A stretch of 64,000 bases of DNA from an uncultured Dorea sp. GTDB taxonomy: Bacteria; Bacillota; Clostridia; Lachnospirales; Lachnospiraceae. How positions within the stretch are numbered: position 1 is the stretch's first letter; every line of letters begins with the position of its first letter. Made by a program: the position numbers and the translations under genes. This document shows positions 1 through 8,024 of the stretch, one piece after another. Under the pieces are notes generated by a model. It searched no databases and had not been told where the DNA came from. It saw only the letters and a program-made list of their open reading frames with translations. The DNA lies in the NCBI GenBank assembly GCA_910584615.1, contig CAJUAM010000006.1, positions 37,789 through 101,788 on the forward strand. Reading direction: 5' to 3'.

Positions 1-1125
1 AATCTTTCCCTCTGACACAGACCCTTTTTCTGAAAGACCCAGTATCTTTGAAGGATTATAACTCATCTTTTCTGCCATATCCATCACGCTTAAAATGCCT
101 GGCTTTACAAGATAAGTATAGGTAAGAGCAGCACTCGTCTCAAGCCCTACGATACCAAATGCCGCCTGAGCCATTGACTTGTCCTTTTCGTCTGCGGCAT
201 GAGGCGCATGATCAGTAGAGATGACATCCATAACCTTGTTTTTCAGTCCTTCTCTTAACGCTTCCACATCTGCTCTGCTTCTCAGCGGAGGGTTCATCTT
301 ATAATTGCCGTCATCCTCCCGGATATCGTCTGATGTCAGCACAAAATGGTGGGGGCAGACTTCACCTGTCACAGGCAGTCCTGCATTTTTAGCTGCTGCC
401 ACCATTTTAACACTATCTGCTGTAGAGCAGTGGCACAGGTGGAGCCGTACTCCCGTTTCCTTCGCAAGCAGGATATCCCTCGCCGTGATCACATCCTCTA
501 CAGAATTAGTAATCCCCTTAAGACCGAGCCGCGCGGCATTCTCATCTGCGTTCATGACACCGCCCTCTACCATAGTTATATCCTCACAGTGGGCAAACAC
601 CGAAAGTCCATTCTCTTTTGCAAGCTTCATACCCTTACGGTATAAAGAAGCATTCATGACAGACTTACCGTCTTCACTGATGGCATGACACCCGGCTGCC
701 GCCATTCCTTCAATATCCGACAGTTCTTCTCCAAGCTGGCCTCTGGTAACCGCGCCTATCTGTATTACATTCACCAGACATTCTTCTTTCGCTCTTTCAT
801 GGACCCTGGCTACCTTTTCCCCGTCGTCAATAACCGGCTTCGTATTAGGCATGGCGCATACTGTCGTCACTCCGCCTCTGGCTGCCGCCTTCCCCCCCGT
901 TTCAAGTGTCTCCTTATATTCAAGCCCCGGGTCGCGAAGATGTACATGCAGATCAATAAATCCCGGCAGCACATAACAGCCGGCAGCATCGATGACTTTC
1001 TCTGCTTTATCCGGAAGACTTTCTGCCACCTTCCTGATACGGCCGCCTTCTATCAACACATCAAAGCAGCCTTTTTTCCCGGTCAATGGATCTGCCACAT
1101 ATCCGTTTCTGATCAGAATCTTCAT
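1..1125 (-). CDS. pyrC: Dihydroorotase, 3' end cut by window edge
   Basis: Class I dihydroorotase of de novo pyrimidine synthesis, a cytosolic zinc enzyme that interconverts carbamoyl-aspartate and dihydroorotate. The minus strand reads 375 codons from an ATG at 1125-1123, preceded by a GGAAAG ribosome-binding site, to the window edge without a stop. The start is MKILIRNGYV, followed by the amidohydrolase metal-binding motif DLHVHLRDPG near residue 60, NTKPVID, and STDHAPH in the C-terminal half. Family members are about 425 residues long, so roughly the last 50 are outside the window. The gene is separated from the next minus-strand gene by a terminator at 1200-1227. Identification is secure. 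Confidence 0.95.
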   Translation of the reverse strand, partial: MKILIRNGYVADPLTGKKGCFDVLIEGGRIRKVAESLPDKAEKVIDAAGCYVLPGFIDLHVHLRDPGLEYKETLETGGKAAARGGVTTVCAMPNTKPVIDDGEKVARVHERAKEECLVNVIQIGAVTRGQLGEELSDIEGMAAAGCHAISEDGKSVMNASLYRKGMKLAKENGLSVFAHCEDITMVEGGVMNADENAARLGLKGITNSVEDVITARDILLAKETGVRLHLCHCSTADSVKMVAAAKNAGLPVTGEVCPHHFVLTSDDIREDDGNYKMNPPLRSRADVEALREGLKNKVMDVISTDHAPHAADEKDKSMAQAAFGIVGLETSAALTYTYLVKPGILSVMDMAEKMSYNPSKILGLSEKGSVSEGKI

Positions 1126-1199
1126 ATATGCTTTCCTTTCCCTGTTTTATGATACATTTTACTATATATCTTATGATATTCTAACATATGGCAAGATAA

Positions 1200-1227
1200 A
1201 AGGGAATGCACATTTCGCATTCCCTTT
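1200..1227 (-). terminator. Rho-independent terminator after the S41 protease gene
   Basis: An inverted repeat, AAGGGAATGC / GCATTCCCTT, with a short loop lies about 30 bp downstream of the S41 protease stop. On the minus strand it is followed by a TTTTATC tract. It would end the ftsEX-peptidase transcript before pyrC. Confidence 0.7.
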
Positions 1228-1259
1228 CTATAATTCGTGTCTGGATTTTTTACAGATAT

Positions 1260-2441
1260 CTACAGCTTTTTCTTTAATTCCTTTACAGCTGTCTCAAGCT
1301 GATTATCCGCCTCCGGGTTTTTCTCGTCTGGTTCATACTCTACTTTCACATCCGGAGTAATCCCTGTTCCATTGATATTGCGCCCTTTCGGCGTATAATA
1401 TTCCGCGATCGTAAGCTTTACACAGGTTCCGTCCCGCAGATCAAATATCTGCTGCACTACACCTTTTCCATAAGTCTGTGTACCCACGATCTTTCCAAGG
1501 CCATAGTCCTGGATCGCTCCGGCATAGATCTCTGACGCGCTGGCGCTGTTTCCGTTCACCAGCACTGTCATAGGCAGAACAAACTGATTTTCTTCATCAG
1601 AGGTCATCTCACGCTTCTCACCCTTTTTGTCCTGCGTATAGACGATCAGTCCCTTCGGCAGCATCAGATCAAGTATATCACACACTGTATTCAGGTTTCC
1701 TCCGGGGTTGCCCCTAAGATCCACCACCAGCGCTTTCATTCCCTGTCCTTCCAGATCATTAAGCCCTTTCACATACTGGTTATAGGTAACTGAATCAAAC
1801 TCACTGACAGCCAGATAACCGATATCATCCTCTAACATCCTCGTCTGTACCGTCTGTGTCTCAATCGTATCCCTGACCGCGACTACCGTCACTTCTTCCC
1901 TTTTGGCACCCCTAAGTACAGACAACTCAACTTCAGTACCCTTATCACCCCGGATCCTGGATACCACCTCTGTAAGATCCTCGCCTGTAACTTCCTTGCC
2001 TTCTACTTTATAGAGAATATCTTCATCCTTAAGTCCGGCCTTCATAGCCGGAGACCCCTCGTATACATGCGTCAGCACAATGATCCCGCTGTCTTTGCTC
2101 TGGGTCATTACGGCACCTATACCGCTGTACTCGCCCTCTGCCGACTCCATAAATGCTTTAGTATCTTCTGCATCATAATAGACAGAATAAGGATCATCAA
2201 GTCCACCGATATACCCTTCGTACAGACCCTCTTTTAGCTTTTTTTCATCTACCTCTCCCAAGAAACTTTCCTCTATAAGACTGTGCAGAATACTAAGCTT
2301 TTGTTCTGTATCCGAAGTTACTGTCTTGTTCCCTTTGGAAACTATATTTGCCTTTACCCCGCAGGAAACAACTCCTATTACCAGCAATATAGCAAGGGCG
2401 CCGCAAAACGCCCCTTTTAAAAAACTTTTTCTGTTATCCAT
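1260..2441 (-). CDS. S41 family C-terminal processing peptidase, membrane-anchored
   Basis: Serine protease of the CtpA/Prc family, 393 aa, acting outside the membrane on envelope proteins. An N-terminal hydrophobic segment (about residues 12-30) anchors it. A PDZ domain follows (about 95-185, with EGSPAMKAGLKDEDIL). The S41 domain contains VDLRGNPGG, the nucleophile region NGNSASASEIYAGA and the lysine region TYGKGVVQ, which form the Ser-Lys dyad. It is the last gene of a minus-strand run, 15 bp after the M23 hydrolase, with ftsX and ftsE upstream. That context suggests a role in controlling or turning over division-site wall hydrolases, which is inference. It could equally be named CtpA or CtpB; family assignment is secure. 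Confidence 0.93.
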   Translation of the reverse strand: MDNRKSFLKGAFCGALAILLVIGVVSCGVKANIVSKGNKTVTSDTEQKLSILHSLIEESFLGEVDEKKLKEGLYEGYIGGLDDPYSVYYDAEDTKAFMESAEGEYSGIGAVMTQSKDSGIIVLTHVYEGSPAMKAGLKDEDILYKVEGKEVTGEDLTEVVSRIRGDKGTEVELSVLRGAKREEVTVVAVRDTIETQTVQTRMLEDDIGYLAVSEFDSVTYNQYVKGLNDLEGQGMKALVVDLRGNPGGNLNTVCDILDLMLPKGLIVYTQDKKGEKREMTSDEENQFVLPMTVLVNGNSASASEIYAGAIQDYGLGKIVGTQTYGKGVVQQIFDLRDGTCVKLTIAEYYTPKGRNINGTGITPDVKVEYEPDEKNPEADNQLETAVKELKKKL

Positions 2442-2456
2442 CCTTACTTCCTATTC

Positions 2457-3677
2457 TCACATATAATTCATTGGATTCACCGGCACACCGCCAGACATTA
2501 CCTGAAAATGCAGATGAGGTCCTGTAGAATTTCCGGTTGTTCCTACCGCGCCGATATTCTGACCCTTAGAAACCTTCGTTCCTGCACTTACAAATAATCT
2601 GCTGCAATGCATATAATATGTCTGAAGACCATTTCCATGGTTGATAACGATCATATTACCAGCCTTACCGCTGTATCTTGAAGATGTAACTGTTCCTGCC
2701 GCTGCCGCATAGATCGGCGTTCCTGTAGGAGCCGCGAAATCCGTACCCTTATGGTTCGTACTTGCCCCTCTCAGAGGTGCCTTACGATAACCAAATGTAC
2801 TGGAAATACGTGTATATCCCGGACATGGATGAGTAAATGTCCCATTACCGCTTACGACACTTTCCCCAGCGCTGCCGCTAGAAGCTACAGAATTGTTCTT
2901 TGCTGCTTCCGCCTCTGCTGCTGCCCGCGCAGCCGCCTCTTTTGCCGCCGCTTCCGCCTCTGCTTTCTTCCTTGCCGCATCTGCTGCCGCTTTTGCTGCC
3001 GCCTCAAGCTTCTGCACTTTTTCAGCGTTGGAATTGATCTCCTCTTTTAAGCCGTCAATCTCTTCCATCTTGCTGGCTAACAAAGCCTGCAAGTTTCCCT
3101 GCTTTTCAATCAGCTCATCCTGCATAGCCTCCATCTCATCCTGTTCTTTCTGAAGAGCTGCTTCCTGTTCTTCCACCTCTTTGACAATCTGCTTATACTT
3201 AACAAGCATATCCCTGTCATAGTCAGAAATTGATGAAATGTATTCCGTCTTGTTCAGAAAATCGCTGAGATCCTTCGCTTCAAACAAAATCTCGACAAAT
3301 TGACCATTGCCATTCTCATACATGTATTTGATTCTCTTCTTCATGCTCTCATACTGGTCATTCTCGTCTACCCTTGCCTGAATAAGTTCATCCTCTTTCA
3401 GTGAGATCTCCTCTTCTTTTTTTAAGATTTTTTCTTCTATCTCACTGATCTCTGCCAAAAGCGCATCTAATTGTGCCGTTAATGTCTGCTTCTCTGTCTC
3501 CGCCTGCTCTTTTTGTTCCTTTAACTCTTTGCTTTCCTCCTTCGCTTTATCTGCTTTTTCTTTTGCTTCCTCAGCTTCTTTTTTTGCTTCACTCGCACTC
3601 GAAGCTTCCGACGTAAAAACCATTCCAAAACAAAGAGTTCCTACAAGCAAGAGACTCACTAATTTCTTCCCTCGCAT
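2457..3677 (-). CDS. M23 peptidoglycan endopeptidase with long coiled coil (EnvC-like)
   Basis: Secreted wall hydrolase of 406 aa. It has a signal peptide (residues 1-25), an extended Lys/Glu/Gln-rich coiled coil (about 27-240), an Ala/Glu-rich linker (about 235-265) and a C-terminal LytM/M23 domain (about 290-405). The zinc ligands appear in HKGTDFAAPTGTPIY and in HLHFQV. This architecture matches EnvC and related proteins whose coiled coils dock on FtsX and are activated by FtsEX. The gene lies 26 bp downstream of ftsX, which supports that partnership. The stretch RIKYMYENGNG to SDYDRDML within the coil is closely matched in the SleB-type hydrolase at 49052-50041. Confidence 0.93.
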   Translation of the reverse strand: MRGKKLVSLLLVGTLCFGMVFTSEASSASEAKKEAEEAKEKADKAKEESKELKEQKEQAETEKQTLTAQLDALLAEISEIEEKILKKEEEISLKEDELIQARVDENDQYESMKKRIKYMYENGNGQFVEILFEAKDLSDFLNKTEYISSISDYDRDMLVKYKQIVKEVEEQEAALQKEQDEMEAMQDELIEKQGNLQALLASKMEEIDGLKEEINSNAEKVQKLEAAAKAAADAARKKAEAEAAAKEAAARAAAEAEAAKNNSVASSGSAGESVVSGNGTFTHPCPGYTRISSTFGYRKAPLRGASTNHKGTDFAAPTGTPIYAAAAGTVTSSRYSGKAGNMIVINHGNGLQTYYMHCSRLFVSAGTKVSKGQNIGAVGTTGNSTGPHLHFQVMSGGVPVNPMNYM

Positions 3678-3703
3678 TTATATATCCCCCTAAATTAAAT
3701 GTA

Positions 3704-4612
3704 TTATACCCGCAGATGTTTATGAATGGTGAAGAAACTTCCTACAAAACCGATTCCTACGCCAAGCGCTATCCCTACCGGAAGCAGTGTCCTGTATACG
3801 TTCGTTACCGGAAGGAATGTAATGATATTATTCAAAAGACTAAACTTAGTCATAATATATGCCACTGCTTTGTCATACATGAAAAACAGCATGACCAGCG
3901 GAATGATCGCGCCTACAATACCGATCAGCAGACCTTCTATTACGAACGGCGCGCGGACGAATCCATCCTTCGCCCCTATATATTTCATGATCGCGATCTC
4001 TTCCCGGCGCACTGTGATACCCATTGTTACGGTATTGCTGATCAGGAAGATAGATACCGCCAGCAGAATCAGGATAATTGCCGCGGACACATAATACATC
4101 AGCTTATTCATACTGGTGAGTGTCTTCGCCACAACATCCGATTTATTAACTTTACGTACTCCCTCCAGTCCTTCCGCGAAAGCAACTACTTCTTTCTGCT
4201 TTGCCACATCGTCCATCAGGACTTCATAGCTGTCCGAACTGGCTAACGGGTTATCATTCTTAAATCCTTCTGCTGCATCCTTAGACTCTCCAAAGTAATC
4301 GTCCTGGAACTTTTCCCATGCATCCTCAGCACTGATATAGTTAACCTTAAGAACCCCTTCTTTGTTCTCTAGCTGTTCACCTATTCCATCCTTCTGCTCC
4401 TGCGTGGCATCATCATTAAAAAACACAGTGATCGCCACGTCCTTTTCCGCTTCTTCCACTATGTAGTTCAAATTAACTATAATTGCGTAAAACAAACCGA
4501 ACAGGAAAATACAAGCTGCCATCGTCGCAATGGATGCGATAGAAAACATCTTATTCCTGCCTATATTCTTTACCCCTTGTTTCATAGAATATCCAAATGT
4601 ACTAATTCTCAT
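3704..4612 (-). CDS. ftsX: Cell division ABC permease FtsX
   Basis: Membrane subunit of the FtsEX complex, which transmits ATP hydrolysis to extracytoplasmic wall hydrolases. About 302 aa with one N-terminal membrane segment (about 20-45), a large extracellular loop and three C-terminal segments flanking the conserved cytoplasmic motif RREEIAIMKYIGA. I choose the ATG at 4612 (MRISTFGY) because GGTGGG lies 7 nt upstream; a GTG at 4624 is also in frame but has no spaced ribosome-binding site. The start overlaps the ftsE stop by 11 bp, indicating translational coupling. The M23 hydrolase immediately downstream is the likely effector. Confidence 0.94.
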   Translation of the reverse strand: MRISTFGYSMKQGVKNIGRNKMFSIASIATMAACIFLFGLFYAIIVNLNYIVEEAEKDVAITVFFNDDATQEQKDGIGEQLENKEGVLKVNYISAEDAWEKFQDDYFGESKDAAEGFKNDNPLASSDSYEVLMDDVAKQKEVVAFAEGLEGVRKVNKSDVVAKTLTSMNKLMYYVSAAIILILLAVSIFLISNTVTMGITVRREEIAIMKYIGAKDGFVRAPFVIEGLLIGIVGAIIPLVMLFFMYDKAVAYIMTKFSLLNNIITFLPVTNVYRTLLPVGIALGVGIGFVGSFFTIHKHLRV

Positions 4613-5288
4613 TATTATACCCACCTTTTTTCTCGTCGCTTACGATAACTCCCTTTTTCATCGTAATAACGCGCTTCTTCATCTCGTTTACAATCTCTTG
4701 GTTATGCGTGACAACCAGCACTGTCGTCCCTCTGTCATTGGCTTCTTCCAAAAGCTTCATAATTTCCCATGAATTCGTCGGGTCAAGGTTCCCGGTAGGC
4801 TCATCTGCCAGAAGTATTGCCGGTTCATTCACAATCGCCCTCGCAATAGCCACCCTCTGCTGCTCTCCGCCAGATAATTCCTTCGGAAATGACTTGTATT
4901 TCTGTGCAAGTCCTACCAGCGACAACGCTGCCGGTACTTTCTTTTTGATTATCCTGCCCGGTGTCTCTGTAACTCTCTGGGCAAAAGCAATATTCTCATA
5001 GATATTACGGTCTTTTAAAAGCCGGAAATCCTGAAATACGACACCGATCGCCCTTCTGTACATCGGTATCTTCCTATGCCTCATCTTATTCAGATTCTGC
5101 CCGTTTACAACGATCGTGCCTGACGTTGGATCAAGTTCCTTCATGATCAGCTTGATCAATGTTGATTTGCCAGAACCGCTGTCACCAACGATAAATACAA
5201 ACTCACCCTGTTCAACTTTCAAATTAACGCCATTCAGGGCCGCAACCCCTTTTGAGTACTCTTTCTTTACGTCTCTAAATTCAATCAT
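4602..5288 (-). CDS. ftsE: Cell division ATP-binding protein FtsE
   Basis: ATPase partner of FtsX, 228 aa, standard length. It shows Walker A GDSGSGKST, the signature LSGGEQQR, Walker B ILLADEPTGNLD and the switch histidine in VVTHNQEIV. It acts on the cytoplasmic face of the membrane at the division site. It lies 17 bp after the PucR/CdaR-type regulator gene and overlaps ftsX, so the group regulator-ftsE-ftsX-M23-S41 probably forms one transcription unit. Confidence 0.96.
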   Translation of the reverse strand: MIEFRDVKKEYSKGVAALNGVNLKVEQGEFVFIVGDSGSGKSTLIKLIMKELDPTSGTIVVNGQNLNKMRHRKIPMYRRAIGVVFQDFRLLKDRNIYENIAFAQRVTETPGRIIKKKVPAALSLVGLAQKYKSFPKELSGGEQQRVAIARAIVNEPAILLADEPTGNLDPTNSWEIMKLLEEANDRGTTVLVVTHNQEIVNEMKKRVITMKKGVIVSDEKKGGYNNEN

Positions 5289-5305
5289 AATTTCCTCCTG
5301 ATTAC

Positions 5306-6394
5306 TTAATACTCCAATGACTCCATATACTTCATATACTTCACAACCATAAGTGCAATCTTAAAAGTAATGGCGTCTTCAAACACGCGCAGATCAAGCC
5401 CGGTGCTTTTCTGAAGCTTATCAAGCCGGTACACTAACGTATTGCGGTGAATGTATAACTGTCTTGACGTCTCAGAGACATTCAGATTGTTTTCAAAAAA
5501 CTTATTGATCGTGATCAATGTCTCTTCGTCAAAATCATCCGGAGATTTCCCCTCAAAAATCTCACGTATGAACATCTTGCAGAGCGGAATCGGCAACTGG
5601 TAAATAAGACGCCCGATTCCAAGTGTGCTGTACGCGATCACACTTCTCTCACTAAAGAATATCTTTCCCACATCAAGAGCAAGCTTTGCTTCTTTATAGG
5701 ATTTTGATACTTCTTTAATATCATTCACAACAGTTCCATATGCGATCAGGATATCTTCTTCCCCGTCATTCTTTAGTATGTCATAAATATTCTGGGCAAT
5801 CCTTCCTAATTCTGCATAACTATCGTTCTCATCGACTTCCTTCACTATAATGATATTCTTTTCATCTACAGCCGTGACAAAATCTTTGGCCTTATTTCCG
5901 AGAAGTCCCCGCACATTGTCGAGCGCGCTGCTGTCTTTCTCATTTTTTGTCTCAATAATAAAGATAACACGTCTGACTTCTGTGTCAATATGTAATTTTT
6001 TGGCTCGGTTATAAATATCGACAAGCAAAAGGTTATCCAAAAGGAGATTTTTAATAAAATTATCTTTATCAAATCGTTCCTTATACGCAACCAGAAGATT
6101 CTGTATCTGGAAAACAGCAATCTTTCCCACCATATACACATCGTCTCCGCCGCCGTTCGCCATAAGAATATATTCCAGCTGATGCTCATCAAAAATCTTA
6201 AAGAACTGGTATCCCTGTACGACCTGACTGTCTGCCGGTGAATTCACAAAAGATACGATTTCTTCTTCATAACTGCTCTGTTCGGAAAAGGTGCTTGCCA
6301 GAGATTTCCCGTCTGTGTCCATCACACTGAAGTCAATCCTCGAAATCCCTTTCAATCCTTCAATCGTACTTTGAAGTATTTGATTAGATATCAT
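5306..6394 (-). CDS. PucR/CdaR-type helix-turn-helix regulator
   Basis: 362-aa protein with the layout of the CdaR (sugar diacid) regulator family: an N-terminal sensory domain opening MISNQILQSTIEGLKGISRI, a central degenerate GGDEF-like region (about 130-270), and a C-terminal PucR-type HTH (about 295-350, with NVSETSRQLYIHRNTLVYRL). The inducer cannot be told from sequence. No diacid-utilisation gene lies nearby. Instead the gene opens the ftsEX run with a 17-bp gap, so it may have been recruited to another role, or it may only share the transcript. Confidence 0.85.
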   Translation of the reverse strand: MISNQILQSTIEGLKGISRIDFSVMDTDGKSLASTFSEQSSYEEEIVSFVNSPADSQVVQGYQFFKIFDEHQLEYILMANGGGDDVYMVGKIAVFQIQNLLVAYKERFDKDNFIKNLLLDNLLLVDIYNRAKKLHIDTEVRRVIFIIETKNEKDSSALDNVRGLLGNKAKDFVTAVDEKNIIIVKEVDENDSYAELGRIAQNIYDILKNDGEEDILIAYGTVVNDIKEVSKSYKEAKLALDVGKIFFSERSVIAYSTLGIGRLIYQLPIPLCKMFIREIFEGKSPDDFDEETLITINKFFENNLNVSETSRQLYIHRNTLVYRLDKLQKSTGLDLRVFEDAITFKIALMVVKYMKYMESLEY

Positions 6395-6508
6395 ATTCCA
6401 TCTCCTCCACTTATTTCAATATGCATTTTTCACAATAAAAAAATAATTCATTTTCTAAAAATGCACACTCTTAGGTTTTATATTAATATAAATTTACAAA
6501 AAAATAAA

Positions 6509-6539
6509 GAGGAAATCACACGTTTTTGTTGATTTCCTC
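6509..6539 (-). terminator. Terminator after the glycosyltransferase-like gene
   Basis: The stem GAGGAAATCA / TGATTTCCTC has a loop of about 11 nt and is followed on the minus strand by a T-rich run (complement of the A-rich tract at 6498-6508). The stretch 6395-6508 between it and the regulator start is very AT-rich and should hold the regulator promoter, but I could not assign one confidently. Confidence 0.75.
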
Positions 6540-6613
6540 AATTTTCTTGGTTTTTTCGACAAAAACCCAATGTACATAGTGACCAAAACCTGATTCTTAT
6601 TATTTTCTTATGA

Positions 6614-7306
6614 TTAAAACTGCAGTGACTGGGCTTCCACTCTTTTCCTTTTTTCCATCTCTTTCTGAAAGACTTTTTTAATCACAAACTGCGTAAAACG
6701 GCTCTGCACGACACCTGTCTTATTCAGCGGAAGGATCTCTTTTCCCAGCCCCAGCCAGACATTAGCGTTTAGCACGCTCTTATTCTTCATCACAAAATCC
6801 TCCTGGAGAGGTGAAGACATCACAGAAATAACACAGTCAATATCCGCGCCATTGATCGCATTCACGATCATATCATCAGCACGGTCCTTAGCAGATACCT
6901 TCGCCATCCCACCAATCTGGGCACCACGGCAATGATATTCCAGAAAGCGCAGAAATTCCTGCCCTTCTTCTTCAGTTTCCACAAGCAAGTATACTCTCTT
7001 GTGATTCTTACTGATATATCTCAAGAGCATCTTTAAAAAAGTACGCTCCCGTATCTCGCGCAGGCACCTCTTTTCCGCAATATCCGCCGATTCCAGAATC
7101 GTCGTGTCTCCTGCCAGCACAAGGTCAAAGCAGCCAATACCCCCTTTTAACTCTGTAACATCTCTCATCTGCATAAGGCTGTCCGCTGTTACCATCTCAA
7201 TAATGCTGATAGGCTCTGACTGCATGGAATCAACAAATTCCTTCATCGCTTCCTTCGCTGTAAAATTATCTATGTCAATATCTAAAACATTAATCCTGCT
7301 GCTCAT
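6614..7306 (-). CDS. Divergent WecG/TagA/CpsF-family glycosyltransferase-like protein
   Basis: About 230 aa when started at the ATG at 7306 (MSSRINVLDIDIDNFTAKEA), which has GGAG 6-7 nt upstream. The open frame extends further 5' to 7507, but that part has no family similarity and overlaps the SASP gene. The N-terminus and the region VYLLVETEEEGQEFLRFLEY resemble GT26 enzymes such as TagA and WecG, which transfer N-acetylmannosamine-type sugars to lipid carriers. The usual acidic PDGIG catalytic segment is replaced by LAGDTTIL, and the C-terminal GxGxPxQE motif is altered to MSSPLQED. It may have changed substrate or lost activity. It stands alone between terminators. Confidence 0.7.
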   Translation of the reverse strand: MSSRINVLDIDIDNFTAKEAMKEFVDSMQSEPISIIEMVTADSLMQMRDVTELKGGIGCFDLVLAGDTTILESADIAEKRCLREIRERTFLKMLLRYISKNHKRVYLLVETEEEGQEFLRFLEYHCRGAQIGGMAKVSAKDRADDMIVNAINGADIDCVISVMSSPLQEDFVMKNKSVLNANVWLGLGKEILPLNKTGVVQSRFTQFVIKKVFQKEMEKRKRVEAQSLQF

Positions 7307-7421
7307 ATATTCTCCACTACTATACTCTACTTTATCGGTTTTTCGATTATAGCAAAAGGACTTTCTATTTTCAACAGATGTCAAAAATTTTTCACACTTA
7401 TTAACATTCGTAATAATTTTG

Positions 7422-7616
7422 TTATTTTTGTCCGGCTGATTTCTTTCTCCGGGCGAGAAGTCCTCCGATCCGCCCCGTTTCTTTGGATGAAAGAGAGCGC
7501 CATCCATCCGCCATTACCCGGTCTAAAAGGCCAAGCTCTTCTGCAATTTCATATTTCATCTTCTCTTCTTGTGTCAACTCATCAATCTTAATCTCTTTTT
7601 GCTTTTTCTTTGCCAT
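7422..7616 (-). CDS. Small acid-soluble spore protein, alpha/beta type
   Basis: 64 aa. The segment KYEIAEELGLLDRV followed by GWRSLSSKETGRIGG matches the conserved core of alpha/beta-type SASPs, which coat and protect DNA in the dormant spore and are cleaved by the Gpr protease during germination. The N-terminus is Lys-rich, as in the SspF-like clostridial branch. A GGAG ribosome-binding site precedes the ATG. It is the clearest sign in the window that the organism sporulates. I looked for a sigma-G promoter in 7617-7700 but found no convincing match. Confidence 0.88.
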   Translation of the reverse strand: MAKKKQKEIKIDELTQEEKMKYEIAEELGLLDRVMADGWRSLSSKETGRIGGLLARRKKSAGQK

Positions 7617-7817
7617 CTAAATTCTCCTTTCCACATGATTGCCCAACGGCATACCGGTATCCTTATAGATTTCCTTATTATTGGCGATTCGATATAAGTA
7701 TTGACACTCTCAGAGAAAATATACATTACAGAACGCAAAGAAGGGACCCTGCCTTTTAACCCCAGCTCCTTAAGCTAAAGTTTCCAAATAAGACAAAGCC
7801 CCTCTTATCTCATACTT

Positions 7818-8009
7818 CTACATCTGCGGCTCATCCGGAACTATGATCGCAGCAATAAAATATGCAAGTATCCCGCTTCCGGTACACGCCAAAAGCACCA
7901 GTCCCAGACGGATCAACGTCGGATCTATGTTAAAATATCCGGCAATTCCCCCACACACGCCGCAGATCATGCGGTCCCTTCTTGAACGATATAATCTTTT
8001 TGGTTCCAT
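7818..8009 (-). CDS. PspC domain small membrane protein
   Basis: 63 aa, almost only a PspC domain: KRLYRSRRDRMICGVCGGIA, then YFNIDPTLIRL, and one membrane segment (about 33-57) ending IIVPDEP. PspC domain proteins take part in envelope stress responses. It is the last gene of a padR-DUF1700-DUF4097-PspC run, 15 bp after the DUF4097 gene, a grouping common in Firmicutes. It may act as a membrane partner of the DUF4097 protein, which is inference. The 200 bp downstream (7617-7817) contain no gene I recognise. Confidence 0.9.
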   Translation of the reverse strand: MEPKRLYRSRRDRMICGVCGGIAGYFNIDPTLIRLGLVLLACTGSGILAYFIAAIIVPDEPQM

Positions 8010-8024
8010 ATTTTTTCCTCCTGT

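Noticed and set aside
2893..3153. Alanine-rich plus-strand open frame inside the M23 hydrolase gene
   Set aside because: It mirrors the Ala/Glu-rich linker and coiled coil of the minus-strand gene.
7617..7817. Possible small RNA between the SASP and PspC genes
   Set aside because: A few short complementary stretches exist, but there is no clear stem, promoter and terminator combination on either strand.
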